Shown piece after piece: positions 43,432-53,134 of a DNA stretch of 64,000 nt (position 1 is its first letter; each line of letters starts with the position of its first letter). The translations under genes were made by a program, and so were the position numbers. Where the stretch lies: NCBI RefSeq assembly GCF_016905005.1, contig NZ_JADIKC010000005.1:1-64000 (forward strand). Reading direction: 5' to 3'. This DNA is from Dyella kyungheensis (GTDB lineage Bacteria > Pseudomonadota > Gammaproteobacteria > Xanthomonadales > Rhodanobacteraceae). The notes beneath the pieces are model-generated. The model was given only the letters and a program-made list of their open reading frames with translations. It was not told the origin of the DNA and did no database searches.

Positions 43432-43908
43432 TTAGTGACCGTCGTTGCCGCCGCCGCTGTCGCCACCGCCGCCGCCGCCGTTGTCCCCACCCTTGTCGCC
43501 GCCACCGCCGGTGTTCTTGTCACCCTTGGTTTCGTCGACCGGATAGCTGGCGTGGTACTTCTTGGTGTCGTTGATGAGCTTCTGCGCGTCTTCGGCGAAG
43601 AAATCGCCTTCGGTGCGGACCAGCACATCGTTGTTGAAAGTGAGCTTGAGCGTGTGGACCTTGATGTCGCCGCCGCGATGCTGCTGGGTGGAGACGTAAG
43701 CCCACTCGTTCTGGCTGAAGGGCGAATTCACCGACGGCGAACCCATCAGCACCAGCACCTGGCGCTTGGTCATGCCGGGCTGCAGCTGATCCACGGTCTT
43801 CTTGTCGAGCAGGTTGCCCTGTTGCACGTCGGGGGTGTAAATGAGACGGCAGCTGGCCAGCGATAGTGCCAGCATGGCAAAACCCAGCGTGCGAATCAGC
43901 TTATGCAT
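43432..43908 (-). CDS. bamE: Outer-membrane assembly lipoprotein BamE
   Basis: 158 aa. The lipoprotein signal ends in LASC (SLASCRLIYTPDVQQGNLLD). The core QLQPGMTKRQVLVLMGSPSV and NEWAYVSTQQ are the BamE (SmpA/OmlA) domain. As part of the Bam complex it helps insert outer-membrane proteins. After the domain comes an unusual tail of about 40 residues, rich in Gly and Asp (GDKNTGGGGDKGGDNGGGGG), longer than in E. coli. It is divergent from fur, a common arrangement. Confidence 0.93.
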   Translation of the reverse strand: MHKLIRTLGFAMLALSLASCRLIYTPDVQQGNLLDKKTVDQLQPGMTKRQVLVLMGSPSVNSPFSQNEWAYVSTQQHRGGDIKVHTLKLTFNNDVLVRTEGDFFAEDAQKLINDTKKYHASYPVDETKGDKNTGGGGDKGGDNGGGGGGDSGGGNDGH

Positions 43909-43984
43909 GCGTGTTGCGTCCGGATCGTAAAGGTGTCGGATGATACACTAACGGCCTCGTGGCGCCGTGTGCGTGGAGTTTGCT

Positions 43985-44398
43985 ATGGAACAGGAAACCA
44001 AAGAACTGCGCAAAGCCGGGCTGAAGGTCACGCACCCCCGCATGCGCATTCTGCAGATCTTCGAAGATGAGGAAGCCCACCATCTCACCGCCGAAGACAT
44101 TTACAAACGTCTGCTTGCCCACCAGGAAGACATCGGCCTGGCCACCGTCTACCGGGTGCTGACCCAGTTCGAGGCGGCGGGCATCGTGGTCAAGCACAAT
44201 TTCGAGGGCGGCCAGGCCGTCTACGAGCTGGATCGCGGCAAGCATCATGACCACATGATTGATGTGGACAGCGGAAAGGTCATCGAGTTCGTGAGCGAGG
44301 AGATCGAGCGCCTGCAGGCCGAGATCGCCGCCCGCCACGGCTACGTGATCGAGGATCACAGCCTGGTGCTGTACGTGCGCCCGAAAAAGGGCCGATAA
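43985..44398 (+). CDS. fur: Ferric uptake regulator
   Basis: 137 aa. The winged helix includes LRKAGLKVTHPRMRILQIFE and GLATVYRVLTQFEAAGIVVKHNF. The metal-binding region has ELDRGKHHDHMIDVDSGKVIEF. The CxxC zinc site of E. coli Fur (ICLDC) reads IDVDS here, so both structural cysteines are missing, as one or both are in some other gammaproteobacterial Fur proteins. It represses iron uptake genes when Fe(II) is bound. ATG 43985 begins the conserved MEQETKELRKAG. Confidence 0.96.
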   Translation: MEQETKELRKAGLKVTHPRMRILQIFEDEEAHHLTAEDIYKRLLAHQEDIGLATVYRVLTQFEAAGIVVKHNFEGGQAVYELDRGKHHDHMIDVDSGKVIEFVSEEIERLQAEIAARHGYVIEDHSLVLYVRPKKGR

Positions 44399-44420
44399 GC
44401 CTGTTCCAGGGGAATCCGGA

Positions 44421-44451
44421 GGCCGGCAGCGGAAACGTTGCCGGCCTTTTT
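44421..44451 (+). terminator. Intrinsic terminator of fur
   Basis: GGCCGGCA (44421-44428) pairs with TGCCGGCC (44439-44446), followed by five T. It lies 22 bases after the fur stop. Confidence 0.88.
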
Positions 44452-44488
44452 CGTGGTCGCACGGGCGGCCTGCAAAACCTTCGCCCAT

Positions 44489-44710
44489 AAAAAAAGCCGC
44501 GGGAGGACTCCTGTCCGCCCAACGGCTTATCCGATACCGGATGGCTCCTGGGAGGGCGAGTTGCTCGCGCGTCCCGGTTTTGCCACCGATTTCGGCGGAA
44601 CGGCATCCTGCCGTTCTTCATGTCCACCGTCCCCACGGTTGACATGGCTCACCATCTTGCGATGGTGGCTCCCCCACATCGATGAATCCAGCGTAACGAA
44701 CCCTTCACAC
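44489..44710 (-). ncRNA. Candidate CsrB/Rsm-type regulatory RNA
   Basis: On the minus strand, about 200 nt carry roughly ten GGA triplets, many in hairpin loops: AACGGCA-GGA-TGCCGTT (contains CAGGATG, the CsrB consensus), GGAC-AGGA-GTCC, CATGTC...GACATG around a GGGGAC loop, and CCAGGAGCC. It ends in a strong hairpin and seven T (3' end at 44489). This is the design of RNAs that sequester CsrA/RsmA. The 5' end is uncertain (44690-44740) and no clear promoter was found. It follows the histidine kinase gene on the same strand, so a structured 3' UTR is the alternative. Confidence 0.6.
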
Positions 44711-44743
44711 CACGGGTATCGGAAAATTTCCTATGTAACGATC

Positions 44744-46339
44744 CTAAGTGCGAGCTACGTCACCAGTTTGTGTGTTGCTGCGCAACATTATTCGAAGATG
44801 AACGCCCTGGGCCTCCGGCCGGACCCGGAACAGGCCGCCCAGTGAAGTCACCCGGTCGCGCATCCCCTGCATACCGCGACCACCCCTGGGCATGCGGGCC
44901 GGCAGTCCGATGCCGTTGTCGCGGATATCCAGCAGGGCCAGTGCCACGCCCTGGCGTTCGCCGATACGCAGGCGCAGCTGGAACGTGTCGGCATGGGCGT
45001 GCTTGACCGCATTGGTGGCGCTTTCCTGCACCAGGCGATAGACCACCGTGCGGGTGTCGTCGTCGAGCAGGCGGGGGTCTCCGTGCAATTCGGTGCGATA
45101 GGCCACGCCGGCCGCGTTGAGCAGGTCGCGGATCGGACCCTCGTCCAGTGCGCGCAGCAGGCCGAATTCGTCCAGTACGGCGGGGCGCAGGTCGTCCAGC
45201 AGGCGATGCAGGGCGCGCCGCATGTGGCCGAGGATGGCGTTGATGGACACGCCGATGTCATCCATGCCGGCCTGCGCCAGACGAGATTGCGCGAGCTTCA
45301 GGTGGGTCTGGATGGCGGTGAGGTTCTGGCCCAGTTCGTCGTGCAGTTCCGCCGCCATGTGGCGGCGCTGGTTTTCCTCGGTGCGCAGGTTGCCGCGAGC
45401 GGCATCGCGCAGCTGGCGCGCGAGATGGTCGAGACGGCGGTTGACGGCGGCCAGATAGACATTCTGTTCCGCCACCCGCTCGCTGCTGCGGCGAAGCGCA
45501 TCGGTGGCGGCACCCAGCATCAGCGCGCCGGTGCCTGCCACGGCGAGGAACAGTTCGCCCGGCGCGCCGGGACTGCCGTGGCCCGAGAGATGATCGACCA
45601 GGGTCATGCCCAGGCTGGAAATCAGCATGGCCAGGCTGGCGCCGCGCCAGCCGTGCCGGAACGCGAAGAACAGCACCGGCGCCAGCGACAGCACGCGGGC
45701 GAACTGCGGCTGCGGCGCCGCATGCGATGAGAGCACCAGCAGGATGGCCAGCGACGGCAGCAGCACCAGCAGGCCATCCATCAGCAGACGGCCGAACGCC
45801 CGCTTGTCCAGCCGTGCGCGCAGCAACAGCACCAGCAGCGGCACCACCAACAGCACGCCGACGTAGTTGCCGAGCAGATCCTGGCCCAGCGCCTGCATCA
45901 TCAGGTCGGTGGTGGGGCTGGCGTGGATCAGCGCCAGCAGCACGGCATCGGTGGCGGTGGTGGCCGCCACCGTGAAGGCTGCCGAGAGCAGCAGGCGGGC
46001 CACGTCTTCGGGATCGCGCAGGCTGGCGTGCAGGTTGGCCCGGCGCATCAGCCAGAGGCAGCTGGCAACCACCAGCGGTTCGGGCAGCTCCCCGATGAAA
46101 AAGCCCCGCCAGCCCATCGGCAGCGGATGGACGAAAGCGATCAGCCCACTGGCGGCGAACTCGGCGCCGAGCAGCCACGGCCACATGCGCGTGGGGGCGA
46201 GCAGCAGTGCGCCAAAGCGCAGGCCGTAGGGAAGCATCCAATAGGGCTGCTCGGTGGGCCAGAGCAGCAGCCACAGCAGCAGATAGCCAATACCCAGCAG
46301 CAGACTGGTACCCGGAAGCGCGGAAGATTTAGATCGCAT
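44744..46339 (-). CDS. MASE1-type sensor histidine kinase (NarX/UhpB-like class)
   Basis: 531 aa. Eight or so N-terminal TM helices (about 10-310) resemble the MASE1 integral membrane sensor. A short coiled segment precedes the HisKA_3 dimerisation domain with the phospho-acceptor in RRHMAAELHDELGQNLTAIQ. The HATPase domain has the N-box ESATNAVKHAHA and G-box DNGIGLP. It is divergent from a LuxR-type response regulator with a 137-base shared spacer; the two form a cognate pair by context. ATG 46339 is chosen, with no strong ribosome binding site. The signal is unknown. Confidence 0.9.
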   Translation of the reverse strand: MRSKSSALPGTSLLLGIGYLLLWLLLWPTEQPYWMLPYGLRFGALLLAPTRMWPWLLGAEFAASGLIAFVHPLPMGWRGFFIGELPEPLVVASCLWLMRRANLHASLRDPEDVARLLLSAAFTVAATTATDAVLLALIHASPTTDLMMQALGQDLLGNYVGVLLVVPLLVLLLRARLDKRAFGRLLMDGLLVLLPSLAILLVLSSHAAPQPQFARVLSLAPVLFFAFRHGWRGASLAMLISSLGMTLVDHLSGHGSPGAPGELFLAVAGTGALMLGAATDALRRSSERVAEQNVYLAAVNRRLDHLARQLRDAARGNLRTEENQRRHMAAELHDELGQNLTAIQTHLKLAQSRLAQAGMDDIGVSINAILGHMRRALHRLLDDLRPAVLDEFGLLRALDEGPIRDLLNAAGVAYRTELHGDPRLLDDDTRTVVYRLVQESATNAVKHAHADTFQLRLRIGERQGVALALLDIRDNGIGLPARMPRGGRGMQGMRDRVTSLGGLFRVRPEAQGVHLRIMLRSNTQTGDVART

Positions 46340-46476
46340 GCGACCGATGTTACATGGCGTAGGGCAGCGGTCCAGACGGCCATCCGTGTGCTTTGCCGTT
46401 CCCGCCCACGGCCTTTCTCCCGGTCGCCTGCGCACAGAGATCGTCAACCGCCTCCGGGACTGCTATACATGCAGGC

Positions 46477-47112
46477 ATGTACAGCATTGTCCTGGTCGAT
46501 GACCACGCCATTGTCCGCGAGGGGTTCAAGCGGCTGATCGAATTGGAACCGGATCTGGAAGTCGTTGCGGAATGCCGCAGCGCCGACGATGCGGTGGAAG
46601 CGGTTGGCTCGTGTCGTCCCGATCTCGTGGCACTCGATCTCTCGCTGCCCGACGGCAGCGGGTTGCCGTTGATCGAGCATCTGCGCAGCGTCGCCTCGGA
46701 CACGCGCATCGTGGTGTTGAGCATGCACGACGGCGAGCCGTACGTATCGGAAGCGCTGCGTCGCGGCGCGAGCGGCTACGTCACCAAGGGTGTGGCGCCG
46801 GAGGAACTGGTCGCGGGTCTGCGCGCGGTGATGCAGGGCGAGTGCTTCCTCAGCTCGGATCTGCGCAAGCGGCGCGCCGAACGTCCCAGCGAATCGCGCG
46901 ATCCCATCTACCGGCTCACCGCGCGCGAACGCGAAGTGTTCCTGCTGCTGGCGGCCGGCCGTGCGCCCAAGCAGGTGGCCGGCGAATTGGGCATTGGCCA
47001 GAAGACCGTCTACATCCATCGCGCCAGCCTGATGGGCAAACTGGGCGCGGGTTCGGAACTGGACCTCTACCGCATGGCGGCCGAACGCGGCTTGTTGCCG
47101 CGCAAGAACTGA
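46477..47112 (+). CDS. LuxR/NarL-family response regulator
   Basis: 211 aa. The receiver domain has acidic pair Asp8-Asp9 in YSIVLVDDHAIVREGF, phospho-acceptor Asp in LVALDLSLPDGSG, and Lys in ASGYVTKG. The C-terminal HTH has LTAREREVFLLLAAGRAPKQVAGELGIGQKTVYIHRA. UhpA/GacA-like size. It is presumably phosphorylated by the divergent MASE1 kinase. Targets are unknown; the nearby GGA-rich RNA is an attractive but unproven one. Confidence 0.92.
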   Translation: MYSIVLVDDHAIVREGFKRLIELEPDLEVVAECRSADDAVEAVGSCRPDLVALDLSLPDGSGLPLIEHLRSVASDTRIVVLSMHDGEPYVSEALRRGASGYVTKGVAPEELVAGLRAVMQGECFLSSDLRKRRAERPSESRDPIYRLTAREREVFLLLAAGRAPKQVAGELGIGQKTVYIHRASLMGKLGAGSELDLYRMAAERGLLPRKN

Positions 47113-47148
47113 TCAGCGATAGCAGCCGTTATTTTGTGGGAGCGATTT

Positions 47149-47228
47149 TGTGGGAGCTCCCTTGGGCGCGACGTGTGCGCATCGGCGCCTCGCTCCGTCA
47201 GGTTGTCGCGCCCAAGGGCGCTCCCACA
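47149..47228. repeat. Dispersed long-hairpin repeat, variant copy 4
   Basis: Arms GTGGGAGCTCCCTTGGGCGC... and its near complement ending CTCCCAC. The core differs from other copies (CTTGGGCGCGAC instead of CCTGTGCGCGAC), with compensating changes in both arms, so pairing is conserved. Confidence 0.75.
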
Positions 47229-47290
47229 GAAAGAAATGCGCACGTTCCACCCGCCAGCGTCCAACGCCAGTCCGCTGCTTCTCCTGTATG

Positions 47291-47369
47291 TAGGAGCGCA
47301 CCCTGTGCGCGACCATCCTACGGAGCGGTGAAGACGGGGCACCGCGGTCGCGCACAGGGTGCGCTCCTA
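47291..47369. repeat. Dispersed long-hairpin repeat, variant copy 5
   Basis: Arms TAGGAGCGCACCCTGTGCGC-GAC and the exact complement. The outer TGGG of the other copies is TAGG here, again changed on both sides. It sits 21 bases after the recN stop. Confidence 0.8.
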
Positions 47370-47389
47370 CAGTTAAACGCGTGACCGCT

Positions 47390-49060
47390 TTAGACCTGCG
47401 CCCGCTCCAGCATCTGCTTCGCATGCGCCCGCGTCTCGCGGGTGATCTCCACGCCGCCCAACATGCGCGCCAGTTCATCGCGGCGGCCATTGGCGTCGAG
47501 CTTCTCGATCCGCGTGCGAGTCGATTCGCCATCGCTGTCTTTGCTCACGCGCAGATGTGCGTGACCTTGTGCCGCGACCTGCGGCAGATGCGTGACGCAT
47601 AGCACCTGGCGCTGCCCACCGAGCGCACGCAGCTTTTGTCCCACCACCTCGGCCACCGCGCCGCCGATGCCGGTGTCCACTTCGTCGAACACCATGGTGC
47701 CGATGGTGTCCTTGCCCAGCGTAGCCACTTCGATGGCCAGGCTGATGCGCGCCAGCTCGCCGCCCGAGGCCACCTTGCGCAGCGCGCGCGGCGGTTGGCC
47801 GGGGTTGGCGCTGACCAACAGTTCGCAGCGTTCGCGCCCTTGCGGGTCGGGATCGCTTTCGCTGGTCGCTTCCAGCTCGACCACCAGGCGGCCGCCGCTC
47901 ATGCCCAGCTCGCCCATCAGCACGCTCACTTCGCCGCCGAGACGTTCGGCGGCCTGCTGGCGGGCCTGGCTCAGTTGAGCGGCATGTTCGCCGTATTGCT
48001 GTTGCAGGCGCGTGCGCTGGGTGGCGAGCTTTTCCAGCGCATCGCCGGCGCCTTCCAGTTCGCTGAGTTCGATACGCAGCGTGCCGGCCTTGTCGTGCAG
48101 TTCGGCGACGGTCACCCGATGACGGCGCGAGAGTTCATGCAGCCGGGTGAGGTGGGTGTCCACTTCGGCATAACGGTTGGGATCGAGATCGACGTCGAGT
48201 GCGTAACGGCCCAGGCCGTCGGCGGCTTCGCTGAGCTGGATGGAGGCGTTGTCCAGCAGTTCCAGCAGCGGTGCCAGGCGATCGTCCAGCGCGGCAAGCT
48301 TGGTCATTTCCAGTTGGGCGCGGCCCAGCGCGCGACGCAAGGCGAATTCGCTCTCGCCATCGAGCAGTTCCACCACGCCACCCGCGCCTTCGGCCAGGCG
48401 GCCGGCGTTGGCCAGGCGCTTGTGGCTGGCTTCCAGTTCGGTGAGTTCGTCGGCGGGCAGGGCCCACTTGTCCAGCTCGCCCAGTTCGTGGCTCAGCAGC
48501 TCGATGCGCTGGTCGCGATCGTCGCCGCCGCTCAGCTTGCGGATGCGGTTGCCCAACTCGCGCCATTGCTGGGCCAGCTCGCGTACCTGTGCCACCAGTG
48601 CTTCGTTGCCCGCGTAGGCGTCGAGCAGTTCCATCTGATGGGCACGCGACAGCAACGCCTGGTGTTCGTGCTGGCCGTGGATTTCCACCAGCAGCGTGGC
48701 CAGCTCGCCGAGCTGGCTGGCGTTGGCCGGGCGGCCGTTGATCCAGGCGCGCGAGCTGCCCTCGGCGCGGATCACGCGGCGCAGCTGGCAGCTGTCCTCT
48801 TCGTCCAGCTCCTCGCGGCGCAGCCATTCGCGGGCTTCGGGCAGCTGGGTCAGGTCGAACTCGGCGGTGAGTTCGGCGCGGTCGCTGCCGGCACGGACCA
48901 TGCCGCTGTCGGCGCGGGCGCCGGCCAGCAGCATCAGGGCATCCACGAGCAGGGACTTGCCCGCACCCGTTTCGCCGCTGACGACGGTAAGGCCCGGGCC
49001 GAAGGCGATCTCGGCTTCTTCGACGACGGCGAAATGACGAACGTAGAGCGAGGTGAGCAT
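47390..49060 (-). CDS. recN: DNA repair ATPase RecN
   Basis: 556 aa SMC-like protein. Walker A is VSGETGAGKSLLVDALMLLAG in the N-terminal lobe. A central coiled-coil and zinc-hook-like region follows. In the C-terminal lobe are the signature LRKVASGGELARISLA and Walker B FDEVDTGIGGAVAEVVG. It acts in double-strand break repair. The ATG at 49060 begins MLTSLYVRHFAVVEEAEI, the conserved N-terminus; the frame running to 49801 is spurious. Divergent from hrcA. Confidence 0.97.
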   Translation of the reverse strand: MLTSLYVRHFAVVEEAEIAFGPGLTVVSGETGAGKSLLVDALMLLAGARADSGMVRAGSDRAELTAEFDLTQLPEAREWLRREELDEEDSCQLRRVIRAEGSSRAWINGRPANASQLGELATLLVEIHGQHEHQALLSRAHQMELLDAYAGNEALVAQVRELAQQWRELGNRIRKLSGGDDRDQRIELLSHELGELDKWALPADELTELEASHKRLANAGRLAEGAGGVVELLDGESEFALRRALGRAQLEMTKLAALDDRLAPLLELLDNASIQLSEAADGLGRYALDVDLDPNRYAEVDTHLTRLHELSRRHRVTVAELHDKAGTLRIELSELEGAGDALEKLATQRTRLQQQYGEHAAQLSQARQQAAERLGGEVSVLMGELGMSGGRLVVELEATSESDPDPQGRERCELLVSANPGQPPRALRKVASGGELARISLAIEVATLGKDTIGTMVFDEVDTGIGGAVAEVVGQKLRALGGQRQVLCVTHLPQVAAQGHAHLRVSKDSDGESTRTRIEKLDANGRRDELARMLGGVEITRETRAHAKQMLERAQV

Positions 49061-49197
49061 GGGTGGCGGCGTGATGGAGTCGGGGGATTGTAAGGGGATG
49101 GGGACGGGGGGCGGGTAGTGGGGGCGCACGCTGGCGTCCGAATGCATCACCGCCATCCGGTTTTGGAACCCCTGCCAGCCATCCCCCATCGCCGTTT

Positions 49198-49226
49198 CTT
49201 GCAAACTTTGCCGCGAGACCTTATTT
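49198..49226 (+). promoter_or_regulatory. Possible heat-shock (sigma-32-like) promoter upstream of hrcA
   Basis: CTTGCAA (49198-49204) and CCTTATTT (49219-49226), 14 bases apart, loosely resemble CTTGAAA/CCCCATNT. It lies 28 bases before hrcA. No CIRCE (TTAGCACTC-N9-GAGTGCTAA) was found near it. Confidence 0.3.
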
Positions 49227-49253
49227 CTTTCATGTCTCACGGACCGATACTGC

Positions 49254-50306
49254 ATGCCTGCCGCCCCTCTCGATGCCCGCGCACGTCGCCTTTTGCGCAC
49301 GTTGATCGCCCAGTACCTCGCCGATGGCGAGCCTGTGGGGTCGCGTACGCTGTCGCGCTCGTCCGGGCTGGACGTGAGCCCGGCCACCATCCGCAACATC
49401 ATGGCCGACCTGGAAGAAGCCGGCTTGGTGGCGTCGCCCCACACCTCGGCGGGCCGTGTGCCTACACCGCGTGGCCTGCGCCTGTTCGTCGACAGTCTGA
49501 TCGAGCTGCAGCCGTTGCCGCAGGACGAGATGGCCCGCCTGCGCCGCGAACTGCCGCCAGGCCCCACCACCACCCGCGATCTGCTCGGCAACGTCTCCAC
49601 GCTGCTCTCAGCGATGACCCAATTCGCCGGTGTGGTCACGGTGCCGCGGCAGGTGGACTTCCCCCTGCGCCACATCGACTTCGTGGCTTTGCCCGAGGCC
49701 CGCGTGCTGGTGATCCTGGTGTTTTCGGACAACCAGGTGCAGAACCGCATCGTGCAGCTGGCCAAGCCGCTGGAAGGGCGCGAGCTGGAACAGGCGGCCA
49801 ATTACCTCAATGCCCACTTCGCCGGCCTGCGCCTGGACGATATCCGTGCCCATCTGCTGCGCGAACTGCGCGAGGCCAGCGGCGAGCTCAACCGGCTGAT
49901 GTCCAGCGCGGTGGAGCTGGCGGCGGCCTCGTTCGCCCCGCAGACCGAAAGCGACGACGTGCTGGTCAGCGGCCAGACCAATCTGATGGGTTATTCGGAA
50001 CTGGCCAACCTGGAACGCCTGCGCGAGCTATTCGAGGCCTTCCAGCAGAAAAACGAGCTGCTTCAGCTGATGGAGGTGTGCGCCAAAGCCCCGGGCGTGC
50101 GGCTGTTCATCGGCGAAGAATCGGGTTTTGCGGCGCTGGACGGTTGCAGTGTGGTCACAGCCAGCTATGGTGCACAGGGCCGCGTGCTGGGTGCCGTGGG
50201 AGTTATTGGACCCACCCGTATGGCATACGAACGGGTGATTCCCGTGGTGCAGGCCACTGCCGGTTTGCTTAGCGACGCCTTGAATCGCGTCGCTACGACC
50301 TTATAA
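49254..50306 (+). CDS. hrcA: Heat-inducible transcription repressor HrcA
   Basis: 350 aa. N-terminal winged helix: LLRTLIAQYLADGEPVGSRT, VSPATIRNIMADLEEAGLV, and HTSAGRVPTPRGLRLFVD. A GAF-like domain and dimerisation region follow, with MGYSELANLERLRELFEAF and late motif GVIGPTRMAYERVIPVV. HrcA represses chaperone operons through CIRCE and depends on GroEL for folding. It heads the hrcA-grpE-dnaK-dnaJ cluster, the usual Xanthomonadales order. No CIRCE is visible within the cluster, so its operator may be elsewhere, for example at groESL. Confidence 0.96.
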   Translation: MPAAPLDARARRLLRTLIAQYLADGEPVGSRTLSRSSGLDVSPATIRNIMADLEEAGLVASPHTSAGRVPTPRGLRLFVDSLIELQPLPQDEMARLRRELPPGPTTTRDLLGNVSTLLSAMTQFAGVVTVPRQVDFPLRHIDFVALPEARVLVILVFSDNQVQNRIVQLAKPLEGRELEQAANYLNAHFAGLRLDDIRAHLLRELREASGELNRLMSSAVELAAASFAPQTESDDVLVSGQTNLMGYSELANLERLRELFEAFQQKNELLQLMEVCAKAPGVRLFIGEESGFAALDGCSVVTASYGAQGRVLGAVGVIGPTRMAYERVIPVVQATAGLLSDALNRVATTL

Positions 50307-50364
50307 CCCGCTCGGGAGGCGGGGTTTTACCCGCAAGTGTTTGACGGTTGGTGCCTGAGGCACC
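50307..50364 (+). other. Hairpins between hrcA and grpE
   Basis: Two hairpin-forming stretches: AACCCGC...GGCGGGGTTTT near 50306-50331, a possible weak terminator, and GGTGCC-TGA-GGCACC at 50350-50364. They may modulate read-through from hrcA into grpE. Confidence 0.4.
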
Positions 50365-50390
50365 GGCCATGGATAAGGCTTGGAGTCATT

Positions 50391-50909
50391 ATGCAAAGCA
50401 ACGATCCAACAGCGTCCACCGAGACGCAGGGCGAGGCGCCCGGCGCCGAGCTGGAAGCACTGAAGGCGCGTATCGCCGAACTGGAAGCCGGCAATTTGGA
50501 GCTGCGCGACACCGTGCTGCGCGAAAAGGCGGAAATCGAAAACCAGCGTCGCCGCCTGCATCGCGACGTGGAGCAGGCCCGCCGCTTCGCCAACGAGAAA
50601 CTGTTGAACGAGCTGCTGCCGATCTACGACGGCCTGGAGCGCGGCTTGCAGGTGGAAGGCGGCGACGTGGCCAGTGTGCGCGAGGGCATTGCGCTCACGC
50701 TCAAATCGCTGCTGAAGATTGCCGAGAACAATGGCTTGGTGCAGGTCGATCCGGTGGGGCAGCCGCTGGATCCCGAAAAGCACCACGCCGTGAGCATGGT
50801 GGAGGCCCCGGGCGCGGCCCCCAACACGGTCGTCAACGTGCTGCAGAAGGGCTACGTGCTGAACGACCGGCTGCTGCGCCCCGCATTGGTGGCGGTCGCC
50901 AAGGAATGA
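50391..50909 (+). CDS. grpE: Nucleotide exchange factor GrpE
   Basis: 172 aa. Acidic N-terminus, long coiled coil (LEALKARIAELEAGNLELRD, AEIENQRRRLHRDVEQARRF), then the beta-wing domain with NVLQKGYVLNDRLLRPALVAV, the GrpE signature. It releases ADP from DnaK. ATG 50391 is preceded by GGAG. It lies 160 bases upstream of dnaK. Confidence 0.96.
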   Translation: MQSNDPTASTETQGEAPGAELEALKARIAELEAGNLELRDTVLREKAEIENQRRRLHRDVEQARRFANEKLLNELLPIYDGLERGLQVEGGDVASVREGIALTLKSLLKIAENNGLVQVDPVGQPLDPEKHHAVSMVEAPGAAPNTVVNVLQKGYVLNDRLLRPALVAVAKE

Positions 50910-51069
50910 CACCCGCGCCGGCGGTCGAGGACGCCTGAACGGCGTCCCCTGCGGGCAACGGTGGCAAGGCATGCGGGGTCTTGTCGGCATTGAGATAAAA
51001 CCTGCCGAACCCCATCTGGAAATCAGTTCGCGGCCGAGGGGTCGCTCAAGAATTTAGGGAGTAGAGAAC

Positions 51070-53001
<1,932 letters not shown>

Positions 53002-53032
53002 TATGGCCCGGTCGGCGCTGCCGATCTGATGC

Positions 53033-53073
53033 AGCCCGCGCCCGGGACTCGATGCCCTGGCGCGGGCTTTTTG
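53033..53073 (+). terminator. Intrinsic terminator after dnaK
   Basis: AGCCCGCGC (53033-53041) pairs with GCGCGGGCT (53060-53068), followed by a T run. It lies 32 bases after the dnaK stop, so dnaJ is probably transcribed partly by read-through. Confidence 0.85.
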
Positions 53074-53134
53074 CTGATAGGGCAGGGGTCGAGCAACTCC
53101 TGCCGCAAGAGAACGGTCCATGTCGGATGCAACG

